Shown piece after piece: positions 44,299 to 53,442 of a stretch of DNA of 64,000 nt. The notes below the pieces were generated by a model. It ran no database searches. It had not been told where the DNA came from and saw only the letters and a program-made list of their open reading frames with translations. The stretch comes from Bacteroidota bacterium (GTDB lineage: Bacteria; Bacteroidota; Bacteroidia; Bacteroidales; CAIXZF01), in the NCBI GenBank assembly GCA_022709385.1, contig JAKLIX010000019.1, positions 21,569 to 85,568 of the forward strand, given 5' to 3'. Position numbers and translations under genes: made by a program. Within the stretch, counting starts at the first letter, position 1; every line of letters begins with the position of its first letter.

Positions 44299-45801
44299 TT
44301 ATTCAGGCTGGTAAGAGCCATCTGTGTCTCCCACGCAGATGGCTTTTCCCGTATATTCCACCGTATTTCCGCTCTGAATGTTAATACCGCCTTCATCGCT
44401 GAAAAGCCAGTCGCCCGCAGGGAAACCGCTGATCAGTTCCACATAGCGTTTTGAAACGTAAAGCGCATCCGTGGTATTGATGATCCCGTTGTCATCCGCA
44501 TCCGCAGCGGCCAAACGAAGCCCCGTGAGGGTGGTCAGGTGTACAAAGTGTTTCAGTATCAGCAAAGCATCCCCTGCATTCACCCCTCCCCAGGGCTTTT
44601 CACAATCAAAAGCAATGGTGTAGTCCCCGTCGGGGATGTTGTAAAAAACAAAATTCCCCGACTGGTCGGTGAGGGTGTTTTGAAGGACCGCCTGGTCAAG
44701 CATCAGCAAAACCCCGACTTCCTTCATTGCACCTGACAGGACATTGTCGTAAGTGAGCAGGCCGTTGATGGTTCCGCCGTTTTCAAATCCGACCTTGATA
44801 TAGGCCTCTTTCAGGACGGTATCCACCTGGCCGCCCCGGTTTACAATGAGTTTAACCGGAAAGTGACCTTCCCCGGGGTAATTCACCTGGGGATTTTCCT
44901 GGGTACTGTAATCCGGAACACCGCCCTGGAAAACCCAGAGGTAGGTTTCCGGTACGTTCTGATACCCTCCGGTGGTCAGATTGGTGAATTGAACAGTGGT
45001 GCCCGGAATGATCAGGCTGTCGCTTACTGTAAAATCCGCAGTCAAATCCACCAGACCCCTTTTAATGGTCTGAAAGACAGTCCATTTCTTTATAGGCGGA
45101 TTGGTACCCGGAATATACCCCTGTCCGTCGGATTTATCCTGAACAGTGGCGATCAGTTCGCAATCCCCGGCCGGCCATGCGGCATTGAGGGTGAAGTTCA
45201 GGGTGATCTCCTGGGTTGTACCGCTGCTAAAATTCACCGGCGTGCCATTCTGATCCGGAACCATCATGCGATTCACATTTTCAACATGCGTTTGTCCCAT
45301 CCAGTTAAACATAATATTGGACTGCGTCAGGAAAAAATACAAGACCAGGTTGTCTGACGTAAATTGCGCGACTTTTTTAACCGTAAGCAGGACAGAATAA
45401 TTCAGGCCGTCGTTGCTGACCTCCATCTGAATCGTGACGGGCGAAGGTACCGGAATGCACTGGTTGTATATCCCCAGGTAGGGCAGATAAAGGGAGGAGG
45501 AATAACTCCCTCCCACAAAAGCCCGGTATCCGTCGAAGATGGCGGTGGGCGTGCCACTGATCTGGTACATGGTTTTTCTTGCCTGGGAATACACATTGGA
45601 AAAGGCATCGGCATAGTGATTTTTCACGACTGCCACATCCCAGCCGTTCGATAAGAGATCATTGGCACCCATAGAGGCTCCCGGACAAAAGCTGCAGCCC
45701 GTATTGGTGACAATTTCAAGAAGTACCATCTGGCGACTGACCTGGGAATGGCACATCCAGAAAGGAAGCATGAAAATGAACATCAGTATCCTGCTTTTCA
45801 T
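44299..45801 (-). CDS. Omp28/thioredoxin-like secreted protein with PKD and dockerin-like module
   Basis: A 500-residue protein. After a signal peptide (about 1-19) comes a thioredoxin-fold region with a C36-x-x-C39 pair (NTGCSFCPGA) and the cis-Pro-like SGTPTAIFDG, as in Omp28-related proteins. Residues about 250-340 are a PKD domain (TADFTVSDSLIIPGTTVQF, a YLWVFQGG core). Residues 345-500 are the same 156-residue module seen in three other proteins here (INGLLTYDN, WGGVNAGDAL, ADADDNGIINTTDAL, GDW, CVGDTDGS). It ends with the module and has no T9SS sorting domain. It converges on the giant M6 protease gene with a 12-bp gap. A surface disulfide or redox role is possible for the CxxC; it is not proven. 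Confidence 0.83.
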   Translation of the reverse strand: MKSRILMFIFMLPFWMCHSQVSRQMVLLEIVTNTGCSFCPGASMGANDLLSNGWDVAVVKNHYADAFSNVYSQARKTMYQISGTPTAIFDGYRAFVGGSYSSSLYLPYLGIYNQCIPVPSPVTIQMEVSNDGLNYSVLLTVKKVAQFTSDNLVLYFFLTQSNIMFNWMGQTHVENVNRMMVPDQNGTPVNFSSGTTQEITLNFTLNAAWPAGDCELIATVQDKSDGQGYIPGTNPPIKKWTVFQTIKRGLVDLTADFTVSDSLIIPGTTVQFTNLTTGGYQNVPETYLWVFQGGVPDYSTQENPQVNYPGEGHFPVKLIVNRGGQVDTVLKEAYIKVGFENGGTINGLLTYDNVLSGAMKEVGVLLMLDQAVLQNTLTDQSGNFVFYNIPDGDYTIAFDCEKPWGGVNAGDALLILKHFVHLTTLTGLRLAAADADDNGIINTTDALYVSKRYVELISGFPAGDWLFSDEGGINIQSGNTVEYTGKAICVGDTDGSYQPE

Positions 45802-46118
45802 CCGGATAATTTTTATTGAAAAATTCAGGTTAAAGGGTATAGTATCATATAGATAGATTCATGTATGTTCAATGTTTAATATATGTATGATTACAACATT
45901 AAATAGTGGGTTAAAGATAGTAAAAAAAAACAGTACAATCAAATACCGGCATTACCTTTTCATACAGTCTTGTCCACGCAAACCTGCCTGGAATGAGTGT
46001 GCTCCAGCTTTTCATTAACTGACAGACCTTGAAAAACATTAAATATTTTCGGGACCGGACTGCTATATTTTCTATTTTTACATTGAAAATGCCCCCTTTA
46101 CCATCTAATTTTTCTCCA
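45802..46118. other. Divergent promoter region, 317 bp, A/T-rich
   Basis: No gene is visible. The interval separates the divergent Omp28-like and beta-propeller-like genes and is markedly A/T-rich (e.g. around 45840-45930). TATATTTT and TATTTTTA near 46060-46080 are weak -7 candidates for the plus-strand gene; no exact TAnnTTTG match with a -33 partner was found. Confidence 0.5.
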
Positions 46119-47816
46119 ATGAAAGAATTTTTTAAATTACTGACGCTACTAATGTTACTGGTTGTTTCTTTCACTCCGGTACTTACCCAGAACGTGAGCT
46201 GGCAGTGGGCGAGGAGTGCAGGAGGAGGCGGGGATGATATAGCCCGCTCCGTTGTTGCTGATGCGTATGAATGTGTATACGTGGCTGGATCTTTTTCAAG
46301 TCCGTCCATTAACTTTGGCACAGTGACACTGACAAATTCGGGGAGTGCCGGATCGGATATGTTTCTTGTTAAGTATGATGCTGCCGGAAATGTGAATTGG
46401 GCCAGGAGTGCGGGAGGAAGCGAAAACGACTGTGCCATGTCTGTTTGCATAAGGGATTCCCGTCATATCTATGTGGGAGGGTATTTTAAAAGCACCACCA
46501 TCACTTTCGGTTCATACACCCTGACCAATTCTTTCGCTCCGAACGAAGAACAGTTCATCGTAAAATATGACGCAACCGGTGCTGTTGTCTGGGCAAAAAG
46601 TGCCTCCGGCAGCCCGGGCAACGATGCAATCAACGCCCTTGCGATCGATCCTTTGGGAAACGTATTCGGGACAGGATATTACCAGGGTTCGTCCATCACA
46701 TTTGGAACGGATACATTGTCGAATACTTTTTCCGGCACCAAGGATGTTTTTCTGGTAAAATTAGACACTACCGGTAATGTGCTTTGGGTCAGGGGCTCGG
46801 GGGGTCTGGCCAATGATATCGGCAATGCTGTTTCTGCCGATCCTGCGGGTAATGTCTTTGTCGGGGGCCAGTTCGACAGCCCGGATCTCCTCATTGGAAC
46901 CATTACACTGAACAACAATGCACCAGGCGCTAACGACGTATTCAACGGGAAATATGACGCTGCGGGAAATCTACTTTGGGCGTCAGCTGCCGGAGACTAC
47001 CATCATGATTATATCTTGTCGGTTGCAGCTGATGGTGCAGGAAATTTTTATTCAGCCGGGTATTTCCGCAGCATGTCAATTACTTTCGGCACTATTACCA
47101 TGACCAATCCGTGGTCACCTTACGGTGATTTTTTCCTTGTTAAATATGATTCGGCAGGCAGCGTGCTATGGGCGGTGAAATCAATCGGATCATCCAGCAG
47201 CGATGCCATCACTTCGGTGGCTCCTGATCCTTTTGGAGGTGTATTTATTACCGGTCATTTTCAGAGTCCGTCCATTACTTTCGGACCGAACAATCTTACC
47301 AATTCAACTTCCAACATGCAGATCTATGCTGCCAAGTATGACGGCACTACCGGAACCGCTTTGTGGGGGGTGAAGGTGGCAAATATAGACCATGACATGG
47401 GAAAATCCATCGCGGCCAACAATGCCGGTTTTGCCTATGTGGCCGGTCAGTTTATGAGCGCTAATCTCACTTTCGGTTCAACCATACTTTCCAATGCATC
47501 AACCTTCTACAATGACCTTTTCATTGCAAAGCTTGATGGCAGTGTGGGACTGTATCCTATGACCAGTAATGAACACCTGACCGTGTATCCCAATCCTTTC
47601 AACGACATGGCGGTGATAAAGTCGGAAAAAGAATTTCAACAGGCAGTTCTGAGGGTAATCGATTGCTATGGACGGACCGTCAGTCAGGTCAGTGGGATAA
47701 GCGGAAGGACTGTCGTTTTTTCACGAGAGAAACTCGCCGCCGGAGTTTATTTTTTCCGGCTTGAACAGGACGGGCAGTTGATCGCCACAGCAAAGATGAT
47801 CACAATTGACTTCTAA
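46119..47816 (+). CDS. Secreted beta-propeller-like (SBBP-type) repeat protein with T9SS domain, copy 1
   Basis: A 565-residue protein. The ATG at 46119 starts a clean signal peptide (MKEFFKLL..., ending VLTQ); a longer frame from 46029 has no signal upstream. About nine repeats of 50-55 residues follow, each with a W-A-AGG-D core, a D-GN-YV-G turn and an FG-L-N stretch (e.g. VLWVRGSGGLANDIGNAVS, NVFVGGQFDSPDLLIG). Such repeats are predicted to form a propeller. The C-terminal about 80 residues, from LTVYPNPFNDMAV, are a T9SS type A sorting domain. The next gene is a close paralogue 44 nt away, clearly a tandem duplicate. No enzymatic motif is seen; adhesion or display is the most likely role. 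Confidence 0.85.
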   Translation: MKEFFKLLTLLMLLVVSFTPVLTQNVSWQWARSAGGGGDDIARSVVADAYECVYVAGSFSSPSINFGTVTLTNSGSAGSDMFLVKYDAAGNVNWARSAGGSENDCAMSVCIRDSRHIYVGGYFKSTTITFGSYTLTNSFAPNEEQFIVKYDATGAVVWAKSASGSPGNDAINALAIDPLGNVFGTGYYQGSSITFGTDTLSNTFSGTKDVFLVKLDTTGNVLWVRGSGGLANDIGNAVSADPAGNVFVGGQFDSPDLLIGTITLNNNAPGANDVFNGKYDAAGNLLWASAAGDYHHDYILSVAADGAGNFYSAGYFRSMSITFGTITMTNPWSPYGDFFLVKYDSAGSVLWAVKSIGSSSSDAITSVAPDPFGGVFITGHFQSPSITFGPNNLTNSTSNMQIYAAKYDGTTGTALWGVKVANIDHDMGKSIAANNAGFAYVAGQFMSANLTFGSTILSNASTFYNDLFIAKLDGSVGLYPMTSNEHLTVYPNPFNDMAVIKSEKEFQQAVLRVIDCYGRTVSQVSGISGRTVVFSREKLAAGVYFFRLEQDGQLIATAKMITIDF

Positions 47817-47860
47817 TGATCTTATATCCTGTATGTTTTGTGAAACGAAAATAAGATGAG

Positions 47861-49564
47861 ATGACCCTGAAAAGGAACTTTTTACTGCAGTTGATTATGA
47901 TTGTACTGACGGTCGTGCCCTTCATTTCCGTCTCACAGAACCTAAGCTGGCAATGGGCAAGGGGAGCGGGAGGGGGTGAAGATGATGTGGCCCGTGCCGT
48001 GGTTGCCGATGATATGGGCAATTTGTATGTGGCAGGTTATTTCTCCAGTCCGCTTATTAGTTTCGACACTGTTAACTTGAGCAATGCCGGTTCCGGCTCA
48101 TCAGATGTGTTCATCGCAAAGTATGATGCATACGGGAATGTATTATGGGCAAAGAGGGCTGGGGGAAGCGGTGACGATTATGCACTTTCTGCCTGCCTCA
48201 CGGATTCATGGGGCATTTATGTGGCAGGAACATTTAAAAGCAGCAGTATCACATTTGACAGTTATACTTTAACTAATTCAAATCCTCCGAACGAAGCGTT
48301 GTTTGTAGTGAAATATGATGTTGCCGGGAGTATCGTCTGGGCAAAAACCGCTGCTAACAGTCCTGACAATGATGCTGCTAATTCCGTCACCGTCGATCCT
48401 TTGGGTAACATCTTTATCACAGGTTATTTCCAAAGCACTGCTATCACCTTTGGAGCAAACACCCTGTACAATGCAGCTTATCCCGGTCAGGATATTTTTG
48501 TGGTCAAATTCGACCCTGACGCTAATGTGCTTTGGGCAAGGAGTGCAGGCGGCACCCACAATGATATTGGAAATGCCGTTACTGTCGATGCCACCGGGGA
48601 TGTATTGATCGGCGGGGAATTTATGAGTGAATACTTTACCATCGGTGCCTTCACGTTGAATAACTTCGGATGCTCAAAAGCAGATGCCTTCGTGGCCAAG
48701 TACGACGGGCAGGGAAATGTTATCTGGGTGACGGCAGCGGGTGGCAGCGATCATGACCGGGTATTATCGGTTTCCACCGATAATACAGGGAATTTTTATG
48801 CAGCAGGGTATTTCAAAAGCAGTTCAATCGTTTTAGGACCGACTACCCTGGTGAATGAGGGGCCTCCTTATGGTGATTTTTTCCTTGTTAAATTCAACAC
48901 CGAAGGAAGTGTGTTCTGGGCGGTAAAATCGGTCGGAAGCCAGAGCAGTGATGGTATTAACTCGGTTGTTTACGATAATGGTGGCGGTCTTTATGTCACA
49001 GGTCATTTTCAAAGTCAGCATATTGTATTCGGTCCGGATGTTCTTTCCAATGCATCATCTCCCGGCATGGAAACCTTTATAGCCCGCTTTGACGCATCGA
49101 CCGGAAACGCAATGTGGGGTCTAGCCATTCCCGGTCCAGGCAATGACGCAGGGAATGCAGTATTGCCTGCCATGCCGGGTTGCGTTTATATCGGCGGACA
49201 GTTTACCAGCACCTCACTCACCTTCGGCTCAACCATGCTTACAAATGCAGCAGCCAGTAAAAATGACCTTTTCATTGCCAGACTGGATGGCAATGTGGGT
49301 ATTCCCGCATTCACCGGGGGTGAAACCTTGTTCATTTATCCCAACCCTTTCTGCAGTGAAGCCCTGCTCAGTATCGGGAAGGACCTGAATGATGCGGAAG
49401 TGACACTTGTTAACTGTTGCGGGCAATTTGTCAGGCATATCACTCATTCTGCAGGGGATGCGTTCGTCCTTTCCCGTGCCGGTCTTGCGAATGGTTTATA
49501 TTTTGTTAAGCTTGTCACCGGCGGACGTGTGATCGCTGCCAGAAAAGTAATCGTTACCGATTGA
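47861..49564 (+). CDS. Secreted beta-propeller-like (SBBP-type) repeat protein with T9SS domain, copy 2
   Basis: A 567-residue paralogue of the preceding protein with the same order: signal peptide (about 1-26, ending SVSQ), nine or so AGG-D repeats, T9SS sorting domain from LFIYPNPFCSEAL. The first 25 mature residues (NLSWQWARGAGGGEDDVARAV) are nearly the same as in copy 1 (NVSWQWARSAGGGGDDIARSV), while the tail has diverged more, which suggests selection on the propeller or recent gene conversion at its start. It follows copy 1 on the same strand with a 44-nt gap and no visible terminator, so the two are probably co-transcribed. Confidence 0.85.
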   Translation: MTLKRNFLLQLIMIVLTVVPFISVSQNLSWQWARGAGGGEDDVARAVVADDMGNLYVAGYFSSPLISFDTVNLSNAGSGSSDVFIAKYDAYGNVLWAKRAGGSGDDYALSACLTDSWGIYVAGTFKSSSITFDSYTLTNSNPPNEALFVVKYDVAGSIVWAKTAANSPDNDAANSVTVDPLGNIFITGYFQSTAITFGANTLYNAAYPGQDIFVVKFDPDANVLWARSAGGTHNDIGNAVTVDATGDVLIGGEFMSEYFTIGAFTLNNFGCSKADAFVAKYDGQGNVIWVTAAGGSDHDRVLSVSTDNTGNFYAAGYFKSSSIVLGPTTLVNEGPPYGDFFLVKFNTEGSVFWAVKSVGSQSSDGINSVVYDNGGGLYVTGHFQSQHIVFGPDVLSNASSPGMETFIARFDASTGNAMWGLAIPGPGNDAGNAVLPAMPGCVYIGGQFTSTSLTFGSTMLTNAAASKNDLFIARLDGNVGIPAFTGGETLFIYPNPFCSEALLSIGKDLNDAEVTLVNCCGQFVRHITHSAGDAFVLSRAGLANGLYFVKLVTGGRVIAARKVIVTD

Positions 49565-49592
49565 CTCTGATTTCAGGAAACATTGATCTCCA

Positions 49593-51014
49593 TCAGACCT
49601 TTTTCAGTTTCCATTTGCCTTTTCTGAACCACCAGAGTGCGAGCAGGCACAGCATGCTTTCGGCGATGACAATGGATAAGAACACACCCCGGGCGGCCAG
49701 GTCAAAGTAAAGGGCCAGCAGCCAGGCCAGCGGGATTTCAATCAACCAGAAGCACACAAAATTGAGTTTGGTGGGGGTGATGGTATCTCCGGCTCCGTTG
49801 ATGGCATTCAGGAGCACCATGCTGAGTCCATAGAGTACAAAGCCGTAGCTGATGATTCTCAGAGCCTGGGCGCCAGCCATGATGATTTCCGGTTCCCGGG
49901 TGAAAAAGCGGATGAACAGATGCGGTATAAAGGTGAAAACCAGCCCGATCGCACCAAGTCCGGCCATATTCACCCAGCCGGCAGCCCAGACGGCCTTTTC
50001 AGCCCTGTCGGATTTACCGGCTCCCAGGTTCTGCCCCACCAGCGTTGCCGCAGCATTGCTGATGCCCCAGGAAGGGAAGAGGGCGAACACCATCACGCGG
50101 ATTGCGATGGTATAACCAGCCAGCACGGTACTTCCAAACACCGATACGATCCGCATCAGGACGATCCAGCTGGAGGTGGCGATGATATTTTGTCCGATGC
50201 CTCCAAGGGACAGCCTGATCAATTGCCCTATCACCCGCAGGTCGGGTTTCATATGCTCAGATTTCAGCCGGATCCTGCCTTTTCCGCAGCAGAGCAGATA
50301 AAGCTGGTAGCAGACCCCTGTACCCCGTCCGATGGTGGTGGCAATGGCGGCTCCTTCAATGCCCATCGCCGGCACCGGACCATAGCCGAATATCAGCAAG
50401 GGATCGAGTATCAGGTTGATGATGTTGGATATCCACAACACCCGCATGGCCATGCTGGCATCACCGGCACTGCGGAAGATGGCATTGATGATGAACAGCA
50501 GCATGATCACCAGGTTCGACCCGATCAATATCGAAGTATAGCCTGAGTACTGCTGAACCATGCGGGCGCTTCCTCCCATCAGCATCAGGATGTCCCTGGC
50601 AAAGATCCAGCCGGGGATGGCGATGAACACCGAGATGACCATGCCGGTAAGGATGGCTTGAAAAGCCACATGCCTGGCCTGTTCGGCGTGTTTTTCCCCT
50701 ATTCTCCTGGAGATCAAGGCAGTAGTACCCATGCCGAGTCCGAGTGAAATGGCGTAAATAACGGTGAGCAGGGATTCCGTAACGCCCACGGTAGCCACGG
50801 CATCGGCTCCGAGTTTGCTCACAAAAAAGATATCGACCACCCCGAACACGGATTCCATGATCACTTCCAGCACCATGGGGATGGAAAGCATCCACAGGGC
50901 TTTACGGAGTCTGACATTGGTGTAGTCGGTATCGTTGTCGCTGACAGCCCTTGCGATTCCCCTGAAAAAAGCCCCTATTTTGTTTTTATATGTATTGGAT
51001 TCCATTTTTTTCAA
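49593..51014 (-). CDS. MATE-family multidrug/cation exporter
   Basis: A 473-residue inner-membrane antiporter with about 12 TM helices in two similar six-helix halves. The N-terminal half begins with LRKALWMLSIPMVLEVIMESV, as in MATE/NorM proteins, and DIFFVSKLGADAVATVGVTES marks the first conserved loop. It would export cationic compounds using a Na+ or H+ gradient; the substrate cannot be read. Start at residue 1 or 4 is uncertain. A minus-strand TATATTTG (-7) lies at 51178-51185. No regulator gene is adjacent. Confidence 0.92.
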   Translation of the reverse strand: MKKMESNTYKNKIGAFFRGIARAVSDNDTDYTNVRLRKALWMLSIPMVLEVIMESVFGVVDIFFVSKLGADAVATVGVTESLLTVIYAISLGLGMGTTALISRRIGEKHAEQARHVAFQAILTGMVISVFIAIPGWIFARDILMLMGGSARMVQQYSGYTSILIGSNLVIMLLFIINAIFRSAGDASMAMRVLWISNIINLILDPLLIFGYGPVPAMGIEGAAIATTIGRGTGVCYQLYLLCCGKGRIRLKSEHMKPDLRVIGQLIRLSLGGIGQNIIATSSWIVLMRIVSVFGSTVLAGYTIAIRVMVFALFPSWGISNAAATLVGQNLGAGKSDRAEKAVWAAGWVNMAGLGAIGLVFTFIPHLFIRFFTREPEIIMAGAQALRIISYGFVLYGLSMVLLNAINGAGDTITPTKLNFVCFWLIEIPLAWLLALYFDLAARGVFLSIVIAESMLCLLALWWFRKGKWKLKKV

Positions 51015-51277
51015 TCTGATGTGTTATAAGCAGAAAATTGATTCAGACCGCGGGGACTGCCGCGGTGTCTCATCATCTGAAAAAACGGAATGGCGGATCA
51101 GTCTCCTGACGGATCAGGTAATCGGAAAAGGAATATAAAAGACTGGGGTATTCATGAAAACCTCCGCATTGGAGCAGCAAATATACGATGCTAAAATAAG
51201 CATTGTCAACAGATCAGTGTTAAAAAAGCCTAAAAGATGCAACGGGCGCACAAAACCGGCCCGGCTGCCAGGCAGGA

Positions 51278-51643
51278 TTACTGGCTGATAAAGATGGTAC
51301 GGTAAACGGTTTTATCTTCCTGCAGCCTGATGGTAGAGTGGCCGTAAAAATGCACGGGTATGTTCGGGTCACCGGTATCGAGGCTGGCATGCACATTGAG
51401 GATGGCTTCCAGTTTGAAGGTGGTGGCGAACTGGCCACCGCTGTTGGTCAGACCTTCCACCCTGACATTGTTCTTTTCGATCAGTACGGTGGCTCCCTTG
51501 ACAACCTGCAGGGTGTCGGACAGGTATTTCACCGTGACCACCACATCATATACCGGGTCTTTCTTTTCACAGGACGACATTGTCAGGCCAAGCAGGATAC
51601 ACAAACCTGCAAGAGGCATAATTTTAAAAAGGACGGTTTTCAT
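51278..51643 (-). CDS. Small lipoprotein with transthyretin/carboxypeptidase-regulatory-like body
   Basis: A 121-residue lipoprotein (signal peptide 1-24, lipidated Cys25 after TMSS, then EKKDP). The mature part reads like one beta-sandwich of the carboxypeptidase-regulatory type (VVVTVKYLSDTLQVVKGATVLIEK, then TNSGGQFATTFKLEAIL), a common small adhesin or interaction module in this phylum. It is divergent from the cyclophilin gene with 65 bp between them, where a plus-strand TATATTTG (51659-51666) serves the other gene. Role unknown. Confidence 0.78.
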   Translation of the reverse strand: MKTVLFKIMPLAGLCILLGLTMSSCEKKDPVYDVVVTVKYLSDTLQVVKGATVLIEKNNVRVEGLTNSGGQFATTFKLEAILNVHASLDTGDPNIPVHFYGHSTIRLQEDKTVYRTIFISQ

Positions 51644-51658
51644 GTCCGGGTATTTTAC

Positions 51659-51666
51659 TATATTTG
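51659..51666 (+). promoter_or_regulatory. -7 element for the cyclophilin-pheS operon
   Basis: TATATTTG, a match to TAnnTTTG, lies 43 nt before the ATG at 51709. The -33 region offers only TTTT, so the match is partial. Confidence 0.45.
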
Positions 51667-51708
51667 CAGCTTGTCAGTTAATCCCAACAAAGGTAAAAAA
51701 ATCAACTT

Positions 51709-52356
51709 ATGAAAAAATCAATTTTTCTTTTCCTGCTTATTTTTACCGGAATCACTTCTTTTGGTTACGGTCAGGAGAAAAAAGCCACCGACAACAGGCA
51801 TGTGGTGCAGATCACCACGGAATACGGCACCATCAAGGTTGTTTTGTTTGATGAGACTCCCAAGCACAGGGACAATTTTCTGAAGCTGGTCAGGGAAGGC
51901 TGGTACAACGGTTCCCCCTGGCACAGGGTGATCAGGGATTTCATGATCCAGGGAGGAAGGAACAGTAGTGGCAAGGAGGATCCGGGTTATACCGTTCCTG
52001 CCGAGATCGTGGAAAAGTATTATCACAAAAGGGGAATGCTGGCAGCCGCCCGTACCGGTGATGAAGTGAATCCTTCCAGGGCTTCCTCAGGTTCCCAGTT
52101 CTATATTGTTCAGGGCAGAAAGTTCGATGAAACCACACTAAGGAATATGGAAGGCAGGATGAACAAAAAGTTCAGCCCGCAACAACTGAAGGATTACGCC
52201 AAGCTGGGAGGCGCTCCCCACCTGGACGGTGCCTATACCATTTTCGGTGAAGTGATTGAAGGGATGGACGTTGTGGATAAAATCGCCGCACTTCAGTGTG
52301 ATCAGGCCAACCAGCCCGCCAAGAAGACTACCATGAGCATGAAGGTTATCAGATAA
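51709..52356 (+). CDS. Exported cyclophilin-type peptidyl-prolyl isomerase
   Basis: A 215-residue periplasmic proline isomerase. The signal peptide ends near FGYGQ (about 22). Cyclophilin motifs follow in order: TTEYGTIKVVLFDETPKHRDNF, GSPWHRVIRDFMIQGG (catalytic Arg of the FHRxxxxFMxQGG motif), RGMLAAAR, NPSRASSGSQFYIV and GAYTIFGEVIEGMDVVDKI. A TGDEV insert lies before NPSRAS. It is only 4 nt from the pheS start, so the two should be co-transcribed, an unusual pairing of a periplasmic foldase with a tRNA synthetase subunit. Confidence 0.93.
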   Translation: MKKSIFLFLLIFTGITSFGYGQEKKATDNRHVVQITTEYGTIKVVLFDETPKHRDNFLKLVREGWYNGSPWHRVIRDFMIQGGRNSSGKEDPGYTVPAEIVEKYYHKRGMLAAARTGDEVNPSRASSGSQFYIVQGRKFDETTLRNMEGRMNKKFSPQQLKDYAKLGGAPHLDGAYTIFGEVIEGMDVVDKIAALQCDQANQPAKKTTMSMKVIR

Positions 52357-52360
52357 TCCC

Positions 52361-53383
52361 TTGAAATCGAAGATTCACGATTATCTTGAAGAGGTTCGTG
52401 CATTCAGTGCCACTGAAACCGGACAACTCGAGCAGTTCAGGCTGAGGTTCCTCTCCAAAAAAGGAATCCTGAATGAATTGTTCGAGGATTTCAAAGTGCT
52501 GCCTCCTTCAGAAAAGAGGGAGACTGGCATGCTGCTCAATCAGCTCAAGACACTCGTTCAGGAGAAACTCGACGGCAGCAGGGAGAAGCTGGAACAACAG
52601 TGGATGGAAGGCATGCTGCTCCCGGATCTTACGCTTCCGGCCACCTTTATGGAACCCGGAAGCAGGCACCCCCTTTCTGTCGTACGGAATGAAATCATCC
52701 GGATTTTCGCCGGACTGGGGTTCTCTGTAGCGGAAGGACCGGAGATAGAAGACGACTGGTATAATTTTTCTGCCCTCAACTTCCCCCCGGATCATCCGGC
52801 CCGCGATATGCAGGATACCTTCTTCATCTCCAAAGATCCCGATATCCTGCTCAGAACCCACACCTCCTCCGTACAGGTCAGGGTGATGGAAAAACAACAG
52901 CCACCCATCCGTGCCATCTTTCCCGGTAGGGTATTCCGTAACGAAGCCATTTCAGCCAGGGCACACTGTATCTTCCACCAGGTGGAAGGATTGTATATCG
53001 ACCGCCATGTAAGCTTTGCTGATCTGAGACAAACCCTGCTGTTCTTCGCACGGGAAATGTTCGGCCCCGAAACTTCGATCCGCCTGCGCCCTTCTTACTT
53101 CCCATTTACCGAACCATCCGCCGAACTCGATATCTCCTGCAACATTTGCGGCGGCAAAGGATGCAATATCTGCAAACATACGGGATGGGTGGAAATCCTG
53201 GGTTGCGGCATGGTGGATCCCAATGTGCTGCAAAATTGCCATATCGACCCCGAAATATATACCGGCTATGCCTTCGGCATGGGTATTGAAAGAATTACGC
53301 TCTTAAAATACCTTATCCGTGACATCCGCTTGTATTTCGAGAATGATCTGCGCTTCCTCCGCCAGTTTACCGCGGCCTTCTGA
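52361..53383 (+). CDS. pheS: Phenylalanyl-tRNA synthetase alpha subunit
   Basis: A 340-residue class II synthetase subunit that works with PheT in the cytosol. A TTG at 52361, 4 nt after the previous stop, is the only codon giving the usual N-terminus (KIHDYLEEVRAF); the next ATG lies far inside. Class II motifs: motif 2 in FRNEAISARAHCIFHQVEGLYID, motif 3 in GYAFGMGIERITLLKY. A four-cysteine insert (CNICGGKGCNICK, about 260-272) precedes GMVDPNVL and could bind zinc; similar inserts occur in other Bacteroidota PheS. pheT is not in the window. Confidence 0.96.
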   Translation: MKSKIHDYLEEVRAFSATETGQLEQFRLRFLSKKGILNELFEDFKVLPPSEKRETGMLLNQLKTLVQEKLDGSREKLEQQWMEGMLLPDLTLPATFMEPGSRHPLSVVRNEIIRIFAGLGFSVAEGPEIEDDWYNFSALNFPPDHPARDMQDTFFISKDPDILLRTHTSSVQVRVMEKQQPPIRAIFPGRVFRNEAISARAHCIFHQVEGLYIDRHVSFADLRQTLLFFAREMFGPETSIRLRPSYFPFTEPSAELDISCNICGGKGCNICKHTGWVEILGCGMVDPNVLQNCHIDPEIYTGYAFGMGIERITLLKYLIRDIRLYFENDLRFLRQFTAAF

Positions 53384-53442
53384 CGCCTGTCCTGTCTGAC
53401 GATGTTAATTCTGATGATGAACGATTAAACTTTCACAGGAAT

